Source: a virus
IMG/VR virus record: IMGVR_UViG_3300021960_000095
Coordinates: 1 to 52,777 of that record
Reading direction: 5' to 3' (one strand)
Length of the DNA stretch: 52,777 bases
The stretch's first letter is position 1. Each line of letters opens with the position of its first letter. The notes under the pieces are model-generated. The model had not been told where the DNA came from, did no database searches, and worked only from the letters and a program-made list of their open reading frames with translations. The position numbers were made by a program, and so were the translations under genes. Below are positions 5,471-13,527 of this stretch, piece after piece.

Positions 5471-8110
5471 ATGGCTGAAGAGAAAAGTTTTTACAGAAGA
5501 GCGGTTGAATACTTACAAGCACCGCCCGAAAGACAAGTTAAAGGTTTAACATATAATCAAAGCACAAATAGTGCTTTAGATTCTGCTGTATTCGGATACA
5601 ATACAAGTTCGGGTGCATTTCCAGCTAAATTACTAGAAGATATTGGCGAGGGAACTGGTAATTCAGCTGTTGTCGCTTGTATCAATGTTTTAGCTACCGC
5701 TTTCGCAGAACCAGTCCTTAAAGTAATGACTAAAACTACTGATGGTGATGAAGAGCAAATGCTTCATCCAGTCGAAAAACTTTTACAAAGACCTAATCCT
5801 TTTACATCGGGTCCTTTACTTTCCCACTACATCGTTACAGCATTAAACGCTAGCGGTGACGCATATTTATTAAAGATAAGAAATTCTTCGGGCCGAGTCA
5901 TACAACTAATCCCAATGATGCCCGACAGAGTTACCCCTCGTGGCAATGAAGATGAATTAATTACTCATTACGAGTATTACGGTTCATCTAAGACAATGGG
6001 CGAATTTGTTGTTCTCAAGAAAGACGATTTAGTTCATATCCGACAAGGAATAGACCCAAACAATCACAGACGTGGTTTTGCTCCTCTTAAATCTGTTTTA
6101 AGAGAACTCGTAGGTGATGAAGCTGCTGGTCAATATGCAACAGCATTACTTCACAATATGGCAGTGCCAGGCGTTATTCTTTCTCCGAAAGATGACTCTA
6201 ACGGCGGACCATCAAGAGAAGAAGCAGAAGCTATTGCTAAAATGTATAAATCTAAATTTGGTGGTGCAAATAGAGGCGCTCCTATGGTTCTTACTGGACC
6301 AATGGATGTTAAGCCAGTATCTTTTTCTCCAGACCAAATGGATTTAAAAGAACTTAGAAGACTTCCCGAAGAGAGAGTTTCCGCAGTTTTAGGTGTCCCA
6401 GCAATTCTCGCTGGACTCGGAGCTGGACTAGACGCGGCGACCTACAACAATACAAAAGAATTAAGAGAGTTTTTTACTGAGCAAAAACTTATTCCTTTAT
6501 GGAAAACAGTTGCTAACGAACTTACACATCAGTTACTTCTTTCAGATTTTACAAGTGATGAAGCTACTTACTGTGCTTATGACTTAAATATGGTCAGAGC
6601 TTTAGCTTCCGATAAAGATTCAACATACAAGAGAATGAATATGGCTGTTGCTGGTGGTTGGGCTACAATCGCAGAAGCTAGAAAAGCAGCTCATTTAGAT
6701 GTTGATGAAACCCACGATGTTTACTTAAGACCACTCAATATGGTTGCTGTACCTATTGAACTTGGTAATCAACCATATCAAATGAATGAACCTAGTGATG
6801 ATGAAAAAGTTATTGACTTAAAAGCAACTCTTTCAACAGTAGATTTTGGAGTTGAATCAGTAAGACAAGGTGGGGTTGCAATGACTGAGGAACCAAGAAA
6901 CGAAGAAAAATACATTGCCGAAATGCCTAATGGTGCTTTTTGTATTATCGACCACGATACTGAAAAAGTAATTGAATGTTTTAAAACAGAGGATGCTGCT
7001 GAAAGAGCATTAGCCAATATGAAAAAATCAATAAATGAAGAGAAAGCAGCCGCTATTTCTTCTAAAGTTCAAAAAACTTTACAAAAGAAAGTAAAAGACC
7101 ATAATGCGAAAAATCCAAAATATAAAGCAAGTTATGGAATGCTGGCAGCTGTCTTCAGACGAGGTGTTGGTGCCTATAGAACTAACCCAGCTTCAGTGCG
7201 AGGTAATGTTACTGGCGCAACCCAGTGGGGAATAGCCCGTGTTAACGCCTTTATAAAAGGTCTTAAAGGTAGCTTTCCAAGAAAACCATTTGACCAAGAT
7301 TTACTTCCTAGTGGTCATCCTCTCTCATCCAAAAAAAATGCAGAGAATATTATTGACGAATTAAAAGTTTCAACAGAAGAAGCAGAAGCATTACTTTACT
7401 CAGAAAGAATGAAGAATGAAACTTCTGAAAAAGCAAAATTATCTGACCTCAAGGTTGGAGATACTGTTAGTTGGTCAATAAATAAAGACCCCGACCCACC
7501 ATCAACTGTTCACGGTGTAATTAAATCACTTAACGCAAGAGATGACAAAGCAACAATGCAAGTATGGGCCATAATGGATGATGGTTCTCATCTTAAAACA
7601 GATAGGAACGTCACAATGGAAGTTTCTAAATTAAAGAAAATTAAAGATTGGCGAAAAGGTGCAAAAGCAAAAGATGATATTACTAACTTCCCTAAAAGCG
7701 GAGACAATCAAAAAATATCTCTTTCTAACTCACAATACAAACAGTTTCCCGATTTCAAGTACGTAAAAGACTTGAAAGAAAACTACCCAACAATTTGGCG
7801 TAGAGCTGGCACTGGAGGAAACCCTCCTACTTCATTCACTGGTAATGATGCATTCAATAGATGGTCTTCATACAAAAAAGGTGATAGAGGTCCAGCAGTT
7901 CTTTCTTGGGTTAAAAGACGAGAAAGATTTATGAACCGTCACAAGAATAACAATAGACTTAACGGTGCTATTGCCGCTATGAAGTGGGGTGGAGTTCTTA
8001 ATATTGGGGTATCTGAGATGAAGAGTTTAGTTAACGAGCAGAAGAAAAAAGTTGATGCTCGAAAGAAAAAAGCTGAAATTTTAATATCTCAGAAAACCAC
8101 AGAAAAATAG
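5471..8110 (+). CDS. Portal protein (HK97 family) with long C-terminal extension
   Basis: Start ATG 5471 (MAEEKSF) is chosen because it lies just after the TerL stop; an in-frame upstream start would run back into terL. Residues about 40-420 match an HK97-type portal, the dodecameric DNA gate: early LLQRPNPFTSGP, DDLVHIRQG, GFAPLKSV, and the core RRLPEERVSAVLGVPAIL. The remaining ~400 residues are unusual: a short charged segment, a basic module with NPKYKASYGML and DLLPSGHPLSSK, a small SH3/Tudor-like module (KVGDTVSW...HGVIKSL), and a basic C-terminal module ending in a KKK-rich coiled coil. Typical portals are 400-550 residues, so the extension is real extra content. Confidence 0.92.
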   Translation: MAEEKSFYRRAVEYLQAPPERQVKGLTYNQSTNSALDSAVFGYNTSSGAFPAKLLEDIGEGTGNSAVVACINVLATAFAEPVLKVMTKTTDGDEEQMLHPVEKLLQRPNPFTSGPLLSHYIVTALNASGDAYLLKIRNSSGRVIQLIPMMPDRVTPRGNEDELITHYEYYGSSKTMGEFVVLKKDDLVHIRQGIDPNNHRRGFAPLKSVLRELVGDEAAGQYATALLHNMAVPGVILSPKDDSNGGPSREEAEAIAKMYKSKFGGANRGAPMVLTGPMDVKPVSFSPDQMDLKELRRLPEERVSAVLGVPAILAGLGAGLDAATYNNTKELREFFTEQKLIPLWKTVANELTHQLLLSDFTSDEATYCAYDLNMVRALASDKDSTYKRMNMAVAGGWATIAEARKAAHLDVDETHDVYLRPLNMVAVPIELGNQPYQMNEPSDDEKVIDLKATLSTVDFGVESVRQGGVAMTEEPRNEEKYIAEMPNGAFCIIDHDTEKVIECFKTEDAAERALANMKKSINEEKAAAISSKVQKTLQKKVKDHNAKNPKYKASYGMLAAVFRRGVGAYRTNPASVRGNVTGATQWGIARVNAFIKGLKGSFPRKPFDQDLLPSGHPLSSKKNAENIIDELKVSTEEAEALLYSERMKNETSEKAKLSDLKVGDTVSWSINKDPDPPSTVHGVIKSLNARDDKATMQVWAIMDDGSHLKTDRNVTMEVSKLKKIKDWRKGAKAKDDITNFPKSGDNQKISLSNSQYKQFPDFKYVKDLKENYPTIWRRAGTGGNPPTSFTGNDAFNRWSSYKKGDRGPAVLSWVKRRERFMNRHKNNNRLNGAIAAMKWGGVLNIGVSEMKSLVNEQKKKVDARKKKAEILISQKTTEK

Positions 8111-8153
8111 ATGTTAAAATAAGATTTAGAGAAAGAGATTTAGGGGAAATAAA

Positions 8154-9398
8154 TTGAATAAAGAATCTAAAAATTTCGAGTTTAAAGCAATTGATGATGT
8201 TAAGGGTTCAGTGGAAGCTGTCTTTTCAGTATTTAACAATATAGATACTGATGGTGACGTTGTGTTACCAGGCGCTATAAAAAGTGGTTTTAAAGATAAC
8301 CAAGTGCCTATGGTCTTTGCCCACAAGTGGGACCAGCCAATTGGAAAAGGTGTCATCTCTCAAGATGATGACAAAGCAACATTTACAGGTAACTTCTTTA
8401 TGGATACCGAGGCTGGCAAAGAGGCTTATCACCTTGCTAAAGGAATGGCTGACTTACAAGAGTGGTCGTTTGGATTTAGAATAAACGATGCTGAAGTCAA
8501 GGAATTCAAAAGCGAAGACGGTGAAGAAATTAGCGCAAGATTTTTAAAAGACCTCACAGTATTTGAGGTTTCCCCAGTCTTAGTAGGTGCAAATAGAGAA
8601 ACCTACACATTAGAAATCAAATCGGGAGAAGAAGCTGTCTATGAAGATTCCCTAAAAGCTCTTCCTAACGATTTATTTGAAACACAAGAAGAAGCAGAGA
8701 AGAGAGCTGAAGAACTAGGTTGTTCTGGTTCTCATAAAGAAATGCACGAGGGCAAAGAATATTATATGCCTTGTGATAACCACACTTCTTACTTAGCTTC
8801 AATGGAAAAAAGTTTGAGGAATGACGTCGAAGAAAAAGACGCTTCCGAAGATTCTGAATCTAATACTAGCGTGCAAGGTATGAGATTTTCAGACGAGGTA
8901 AAAGATGTGCTTGCTGCATTAGATAGCCTCATTGTAAGAGCAACTAGCATAGGCGAGTTGCGAAAGGGAGAGGGCAGAAAGTTGTCAGATAATGCAACTT
9001 CCGCACTTAGAGCAGTTCAAGAAGACTTGAACGATGCTTGGGCCGAAATTGACCAACTCATTGAGGAAGTCAGTGAAATCCCAGTATCTTCTGATGAAGA
9101 TGCAAAAGAAGAAGAATCAACAGATACAGAAACTCTTGAGGCCGAGGAAATCGTCTCAGAAGTTGAAGAATCTTCTACTGAGGAAATCGTAGAAGAAGCA
9201 GTAGCTGAAGATTCATCATCTGAAGTATCCGAATCTGAAGAAGCATCTGAAGAATCTATTGAAGAGGAAATAGAAATCGCTGAAGCAGAAGCTTCAGTTG
9301 AAGAAATTCCAGCTCAAGAGGAAGAAGATGACTCTGAATTGTTTGCAGCCACTCAGCAAATACTTGCTGATGCTGTAATTGCGGAAATCGACGAATAA
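8154..9398 (+). CDS. Prohead protease fused to an acidic scaffold-like tail
   Basis: TTG start at 8154 preceded by TAGGGGAAA. Residues 1-150 match the HK97 prohead protease family (U35): H57 in MVFAHKWD and S105 in DLQEWSFGF are the likely catalytic His and Ser. It would mature the capsid by cleaving scaffold and capsid N-termini. Residues about 175-215 form a small Cys/His module (EELGCSGSH... MPCDNHTSY) known as an add-on in phage proteins. Residues about 300-414 are extremely Glu/Ser-rich and could act as an internal scaffold. The position between portal and capsid is canonical. Confidence 0.9.
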   Translation: MNKESKNFEFKAIDDVKGSVEAVFSVFNNIDTDGDVVLPGAIKSGFKDNQVPMVFAHKWDQPIGKGVISQDDDKATFTGNFFMDTEAGKEAYHLAKGMADLQEWSFGFRINDAEVKEFKSEDGEEISARFLKDLTVFEVSPVLVGANRETYTLEIKSGEEAVYEDSLKALPNDLFETQEEAEKRAEELGCSGSHKEMHEGKEYYMPCDNHTSYLASMEKSLRNDVEEKDASEDSESNTSVQGMRFSDEVKDVLAALDSLIVRATSIGELRKGEGRKLSDNATSALRAVQEDLNDAWAEIDQLIEEVSEIPVSSDEDAKEEESTDTETLEAEEIVSEVEESSTEEIVEEAVAEDSSSEVSESEEASEESIEEEIEIAEAEASVEEIPAQEEEDDSELFAATQQILADAVIAEIDE

Positions 9399-9430
9399 GT
9401 ATAAGCAATTAAACAAGGAGACATTTTCAA

Positions 9431-10687
9431 ATGGCTGAAATTAAAGAGCTAAGAGAAAAAGTCGCTGCTAAAAGAGCTGAATTAAAAGAGCTTTTCGAGG
9501 CACAAGAAGACGGCAAGTACTCAGCCGAGCAAAAAGGAGAAATCCAATCTCGCAATGAAGAACTTGCAAGTCTAGTAGAAGAAGTAAATATTCTTTCTGC
9601 TAAAAGTGCTAACGAAAAAGCTATGAATGAAGATTCAGAGCCAGTTAGCGGCGGATACGCCGAAGAGGCATCCGAACCAATTTCAACAATTGGTGATGCA
9701 TTCGTTAAATCAGATGCATACAAAAACTACGTTACAAAAGGCGTAGGCGGAATTGACTCAACAGTCAAATTTAACCCAATGGGTTATAAAGCCACTTTAG
9801 GCGCGGGTACAACTGCTTCATATCCACCAGAGGTCTTAAGACAACCTGGTGTCATTGAAGAAAGTTTAAGAGACCCAAATGCAGTTATTGGACTTTTCGA
9901 CCAAATCGAAACAGACCAAAATGCATTCCAGTACCTTGAAGAAACCACTTTCACAAATGCTGCTGCTGAAGCAGCTGAAGAGGGTGCTGCTGCTGAAGCA
10001 GAACTTGACTTCACAGAGCAAACTGCTGCAATCAGAAAAATTGCAGTTTTCTTGCCAGTGACAGAAGAGTTACTCGCTGACGTTAGCGGAATTCAAGGTT
10101 ACGTAAATTCAAGATTATCAACAATGATGAGACTTCGTTTAGACGGACAGTTACTTAGTGGTGACGGTACCGCTCCTAACTTAGAAGGAATCCTCGATGC
10201 TGGTAAAACTCTTGTAAACTCTGTTGACTACTCCACATACGTAAGCGGTGGCGGAGAATTAAACAGAATGGGTGCAATCTATGAAGCAATCACTGACATT
10301 AGAACAGGTGCTTTCATAGAGCCAGATGCAATCGTAATGCATCCAAACGACTGGTACCAAACAGTAACAGCTGTTAGCGACATCACAACAAGCGGTTCAA
10401 AGAACCCATTGTTCGTTGCTGCAGGTGGATTTGGTGCTGGACCACAAGCATCACTTTGGGGATTAAAAGTTGTTCCTACAACTGCAATCTCTGAGGGTAC
10501 AGTGCTTGTCGGTAGATTCGGTGGCGGTGAAGCTGCTCACGTAGTTATGAAACAAGGTATTGATATCGCTGTTTCTGACAGTCACTCTGACTTCTTTTCC
10601 AAAGGAAAAGTTGCAATCAGAGCAACAATGCGTGTTGGTTTCCCAGTCTACAAACAAAAGGGATTTACCAAAATCACAAACTTCTAA
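9431..10687 (+). CDS. Major capsid protein (HK97 fold)
   Basis: This 418-residue protein forms the icosahedral shell. Residues 1-60 form a charged coiled coil typical of the delta/scaffold domain, probably removed by the upstream protease. The rest shows HK97-type features: LRQPGVIEESLRD, then the A-domain region with DAIVMHPNDW, SLWGLKVVPT, and a C-terminal V-R-x-T-M-R-V-G-F segment near residue 395. AAGGAG at 9414-9419 precedes ATG 9431. A stable hairpin follows the stop, consistent with high expression. Confidence 0.95.
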   Translation: MAEIKELREKVAAKRAELKELFEAQEDGKYSAEQKGEIQSRNEELASLVEEVNILSAKSANEKAMNEDSEPVSGGYAEEASEPISTIGDAFVKSDAYKNYVTKGVGGIDSTVKFNPMGYKATLGAGTTASYPPEVLRQPGVIEESLRDPNAVIGLFDQIETDQNAFQYLEETTFTNAAAEAAEEGAAAEAELDFTEQTAAIRKIAVFLPVTEELLADVSGIQGYVNSRLSTMMRLRLDGQLLSGDGTAPNLEGILDAGKTLVNSVDYSTYVSGGGELNRMGAIYEAITDIRTGAFIEPDAIVMHPNDWYQTVTAVSDITTSGSKNPLFVAAGGFGAGPQASLWGLKVVPTTAISEGTVLVGRFGGGEAAHVVMKQGIDIAVSDSHSDFFSKGKVAIRATMRVGFPVYKQKGFTKITNF

Positions 10688-10707
10688 AGTTAGAAGTTAC
10701 ATTTAGT

Positions 10708-10730
10708 AAAGGGGTCCCAGTGACCCCTTT
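10708..10730 (+). terminator. Hairpin after the capsid gene, terminator or mRNA stabiliser
   Basis: AAAGGGGTC (10708-10716) pairs perfectly with GACCCCTTT (10722-10730) around a 5-nt loop. No T-run follows, so it is more likely a partial terminator or a 3'-end stabiliser that raises capsid mRNA over downstream genes. Confidence 0.65.
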
Positions 10731-10760
10731 ACACAAAGAATTAAGAATAGGAATTAATAA

Positions 10761-11006
10761 ATGGAATATATAGTAGCAAAGAAAGACATTTGGAAATTAC
10801 AAGACGGAACAATCTTTGAGGGTTCTGCTAACGAACTTCCAAAATCAAACGCTTCTAAAATAGCAAAAGCTGGAATGGAATATTCAGTTGCTTATTTAGA
10901 GAATAACGGCTGGAAAAAAGAAGCTCCTAAAAAAGCTGCACCTAAAAAAGCTGCACCAAAAGCAGAAAACAAAGCTGTTAAACCAGAAGACTTAGAAGAC
11001 AAGTAG
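10761..11006 (+). CDS. Small head-region protein with Ala/Pro/Lys-rich tail (81 aa)
   Basis: An 81-residue protein whose N-terminal ~50 residues look folded (MEYIVAKKDIW, TIFEGSANEL), followed by a low-complexity tail built on repeated KKAAP units. Proteins of this kind are often found between capsid and connector genes, where some are minor head or decoration proteins; that role is inference from position. AGGAATTAATAA precedes the ATG. Confidence 0.6.
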   Translation: MEYIVAKKDIWKLQDGTIFEGSANELPKSNASKIAKAGMEYSVAYLENNGWKKEAPKKAAPKKAAPKAENKAVKPEDLEDK

Positions 11007-11013
11007 GCCATAA

Positions 11014-11700
11014 ATGGCTTTAAGTGCGGTTTCTGACGTAGAAAAAGTCCTTGGTGTAGATTTATCGACCAATGATGAGACCAACGTCACTAATGTTTTT
11101 ATACCAGCTGCAGATGCGGCTATAGAAAACTACGTTGGTTATGAGTTAGATTACCAATCAAGCATAGAGGAAAAATTTGATGGAAACGATGATGATTCAA
11201 TTTATCTTAAACACATACCGATTATCAGTGTTTCTTCTATTGTTGAAGATGGCGTTACTTTAACTGAGGGTAATTCTGAAGACTATGTTGTATATAAAAA
11301 GCAAGGCCTTATCAAAAGAACTGGTTTACAATACTGGTCAACTCAGAGACTACAAAATATCGTCGTTACTTACAGTGCTGGTTATTCTGACTCCGAAGTT
11401 AGTGCAGAAGATATTCCTAGTGATATAAAATTTGTATCAGCACGTGTTGCTGGTAGATTATGGGCTGCTTCAGCCAATATTTCCACACAACAATCAACTG
11501 GTGTAGTTTCAACCAACATCGCAGATAATTCAACAGATTCAAAGTTTCAAATGGTTAAATCAGAAAGTATTGGCGATTATGACGTCGAATATGAATCACT
11601 ATTAGACCAACTCAACCAAGAATTATTAAATCCAGCTGATAAATCAATATTATCTAAATATAAAAAACAATTCTTCACATCTGCTGGAATATTAGACTAG
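11014..11700 (+). CDS. Head-tail connector / adaptor (gp6-like)
   Basis: A 228-residue protein with the layout of Phage_connect_1/gp6-type adaptors: helical N-terminus (ALSAVSDVEKVLGVDL), DAAIENYVGYEL, a beta section with PIISVSSIVEDG, then VTYSAGY followed by IPSDIKFVSARVAGRLWAA. These form the ring under the portal. Gene order (capsid, small protein, connector) supports this. The C-terminus is helical and slightly longer than usual. Confidence 0.8.
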   Translation: MALSAVSDVEKVLGVDLSTNDETNVTNVFIPAADAAIENYVGYELDYQSSIEEKFDGNDDDSIYLKHIPIISVSSIVEDGVTLTEGNSEDYVVYKKQGLIKRTGLQYWSTQRLQNIVVTYSAGYSDSEVSAEDIPSDIKFVSARVAGRLWAASANISTQQSTGVVSTNIADNSTDSKFQMVKSESIGDYDVEYESLLDQLNQELLNPADKSILSKYKKQFFTSAGILD

Positions 11701-11703
11701 ACT
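11674..11703 (+). promoter_or_regulatory. Candidate leaderless promoter for the gene at 11710
   Basis: TTCACA (11674-11679), an 18-nt spacer, and TAGACT (11698-11703) that ends 6 nt before ATG 11710. The -10 box is imperfect, but spacing to the start codon matches the other leaderless candidates exactly. It lies inside the end of the connector gene. Confidence 0.4.
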
Positions 11704-11709
11704 GTCTAT

Positions 11710-11895
11710 ATGGATTACAACGTAAATAAACAAATGCGTAAGCAATTCTTGCAAAACATAGAAATGGATAAGTTTCTAGAAGCAACTATTGAGCAAATGA
11801 ACTCATTAAGAATGAATGGTACAAACCTAGTTTCTGATATGGATGAGTTTGTAAATGGTTACTTAGCTGTTTGTAAGAAATACCCAATTAAATAG
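11710..11895 (+). CDS. Small helical protein, unknown (61 aa)
   Basis: A 61-residue, predicted all-helical protein (MDYNVNKQMRKQFL...) with no Shine-Dalgarno sequence before the ATG; a TAGACT box sits 6 nt upstream instead. It lies 9 bases after the connector stop and 5 bases before the next gene. No family recognised; possibly a small regulator or head accessory factor. Confidence 0.6.
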   Translation: MDYNVNKQMRKQFLQNIEMDKFLEATIEQMNSLRMNGTNLVSDMDEFVNGYLAVCKKYPIK

Positions 11896-11900
11896 CTAGT

Positions 11901-12629
11901 ATGGAGGGCGTCGAATTTAAGACCGAGTATTCGGGTTTAGACGAAGTAGCACCAATACAACCAGCATCTCACTTTATTCCCCAGTGGTTTAAAGATATGC
12001 CTAGTCATATGGAATTTCCAGCTGGAGAGAGATTAAACCCTAGATATCAAAATATATTTGGTAAAACAGGTAAAATTGCTGAAAAATTTTATGGCTCAAC
12101 AATGAAGCGTTGCCCAGCAGTTGTTGATTTTGTTACTGAGGGATATATTATTCCTTACTGGACTGATACTTTAATACAGAGAGATGGAATGTCTCTTGAA
12201 GCAGATTCAAAAGATTGGCCAAAAAACATATCTTTTCACGATGCTAAACAAATACCCACATATCCTCTAGAAGAGGGTGATTTTCCTCACGCAGTCAAAT
12301 TTCACTCTCCTTGGTATTTTTATACGCCCAAAAACTACTCTCTCCTCTTCATACAGCCGTTTTACCAGTTTGAAAAGAGATTTACGGTACTACCCGCCAT
12401 AGTTCATACAGATAGTTGGCACGAAGTTAATTTTCCTACAATTATTCACGAAGAAAGCTTTACAATAAAGCAAGGAACACCATTTATGCAGGTTATACCT
12501 TTTAAAAGAAGTAAACTAGATATGGTTATGTCTTATTTGAAACAAAAAGATAAAGATAGATTAGATAGAAATAACTTATTTGTACAAACTAATTTTATTG
12601 GTGGATATAGAAAGGGAACAAATGGCTAG
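11901..12629 (+). CDS. DUF6065-like conserved phage protein (242 aa)
   Basis: A 242-residue protein with HFIPQWFKDMP near the start, a TMKRCPAVVDFVTEGYIIPYW block, SPWYFYTPKNYSLLFIQP, and HTDSWHEVNFPTII. This arrangement (CP-x-D...GYiiP..., SpWxxxTPkgySllfiqP, h.D....vNFP) is the signature of a protein family widespread in marine phages and annotated DUF6065, whose function is unknown. The fold looks like a beta-barrel, but I do not assert an enzyme activity. The ATG at 11901 follows the previous stop by 5 bases. Confidence 0.75.
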   Translation: MEGVEFKTEYSGLDEVAPIQPASHFIPQWFKDMPSHMEFPAGERLNPRYQNIFGKTGKIAEKFYGSTMKRCPAVVDFVTEGYIIPYWTDTLIQRDGMSLEADSKDWPKNISFHDAKQIPTYPLEEGDFPHAVKFHSPWYFYTPKNYSLLFIQPFYQFEKRFTVLPAIVHTDSWHEVNFPTIIHEESFTIKQGTPFMQVIPFKRSKLDMVMSYLKQKDKDRLDRNNLFVQTNFIGGYRKGTNG

Positions 12630-12861
12630 ATATGACTACAAATGCCGTAGTTGTGAGCATATTTTTGAAGTAATACATTCTATTCAAGAAGACCCAAAGA
12701 TAAAATGTGAAAAATGTAAAAAATTATGTGATAGACAGTTGCCAACAACAGTTCATTTATACGGTACAGTTGGTATTGATTGGAATAGTGACCCAAGTAA
12801 AGCATCATCTAGTATGCAAAAAAGAGCACAAGACGCTAAAAAAAGAAAAAGAAAGTTCTAG
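12622..12861 (+). CDS. FmdB-like zinc-ribbon protein (79 aa)
   Basis: Start ATG 12622 is chosen over an upstream in-frame ATG because MARYDYKCRSC is the usual family N-terminus and AAAGGGA lies just upstream. C8-x2-C11 and C29-x2-C32 form a zinc ribbon of the FmdB regulatory-protein type, followed by a basic Lys/Arg-rich tail (AKKRKRKF) suited to nucleic-acid binding. It overlaps the previous gene by 8 bases. It converges with the - strand cluster. Confidence 0.8.
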   Translation: MARYDYKCRSCEHIFEVIHSIQEDPKIKCEKCKKLCDRQLPTTVHLYGTVGIDWNSDPSKASSSMQKRAQDAKKRKRKF

Positions 12862-12956
12862 AGTTTTTCTTTTCTAGTTTCTTTTATAGAACGACACACA
12901 GCACAAATAACTTGACCCTCTACAGTAGGTCTTCCGCAATCTAAACATTCATTCAT
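12858..12956 (-). CDS. Tiny zinc-ribbon protein (32 aa)
   Basis: On the - strand ATG at 12956 reads MNECLDCGRP and continues to TAG at 12858. C4-x2-C7 and C18-x2-C21 form a compact four-cysteine ribbon. It overlaps the end of the SET gene by 4 bases and the stop of the convergent FmdB gene by 4 bases. The conserved cysteine spacing argues that it is a real gene. Role unknown. Confidence 0.6.
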   Translation of the reverse strand: MNECLDCGRPTVEGQVICAVCRSIKETRKEKL

Positions 12957-13273
12957 AATCTAGTAGCTACCTTGTATGTTGTGTATGTAAGAGTTAACTC
13001 TTCTTCGGGCATTATATCTATTTTAGCAATTAAAAATCTCTTGTCTCCAATATCAATAGTTTCACAGTTAGAATCTTCACTATGATTGATAAATCCACCT
13101 AAAGGAGTCCTAATCAATCCGTGTTGGTATTCACTACTTAAAACGTGTGAACACCCAAAATTAAATCCCTCTTTAAATATTGCAGTAGAAAATAAACCTA
13201 ATCCGTGAATTTTAGATGTTTTTATTGTCAACCCTATAGGTAAAGGGTAGTACATTTCGTTATCTTTTTCCAT
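12953..13273 (-). CDS. Minimal SET-domain protein (putative lysine methyltransferase, 106 aa)
   Basis: All three SET hallmarks are present in order: GLGLFST (24-30) for the S-adenosylmethionine loop, GGFINHSEDSNC (59-70) matching the FINHS..PNC pseudoknot motif, and PEEELTLTY (89-97) matching GEELT.DY with Y97 and Y100 as candidate catalytic tyrosines. SET enzymes methylate protein lysines using S-adenosylmethionine. At 106 residues it is close to the minimum SET core, without pre- or post-SET zinc clusters. The target is unknown. It is in a - strand operon and overlaps neighbours by 14 and 4 bases. Confidence 0.8.
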   Translation of the reverse strand: MEKDNEMYYPLPIGLTIKTSKIHGLGLFSTAIFKEGFNFGCSHVLSSEYQHGLIRTPLGGFINHSEDSNCETIDIGDKRFLIAKIDIMPEEELTLTYTTYKVATRL

Positions 13274-13379
13274 TTTCCCTATCTGCTAACTTAAAATAAC
13301 ATTTATCACAAATTATAAGTGAGTCTTTGAAGTTTAAAGGTTCTTTGCATTTAACACAATGCGTTCTTTCATTCGCCAT
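13260..13379 (-). CDS. Small zinc-ribbon protein (39 aa)
   Basis: ATG at 13379 reads MANERTHCVKC and ends in TAA at 13260. C8-x2-C11 and C24-x2-C27 form a zinc ribbon like that of the 32-residue protein two genes downstream, and the two may be paralogues. It overlaps the upstream frame by 11 bases and the SET gene by 14 bases. These couplings and the cysteine pattern support a real gene. Confidence 0.6.
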   Translation of the reverse strand: MANERTHCVKCKEPLNFKDSLIICDKCYFKLADRENGKR

Positions 13380-13527
13380 CTTCAAACCATTCTTTAGGAA
13401 ATCCCTCATTATTTTTTTCAATTTCCCATAAACGCATTTCGTTTTTCCATTCTATACGTTCAACTAGATGTTCTAGACCGTTAATAACGGATTCTAATAA
13501 TTGTATAAGTATTCTTCTGAGCGCCAT
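13369..13527 (-). CDS. Small amphipathic protein (52 aa)
   Basis: A 52-residue frame starting inside the end of the transglycosylase gene (ATG 13527, 34-base overlap) and ending in an ATGGCGAATGA overlap with the next gene. The N-terminal ~28 residues (MALRRILIQLL...) form a strongly amphipathic helix, and the C-terminus is acidic and Trp-rich. It could associate with a membrane or a partner protein. No family recognised. Confidence 0.5.
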   Translation of the reverse strand: MALRRILIQLLESVINGLEHLVERIEWKNEMRLWEIEKNNEGFPKEWFEDGE

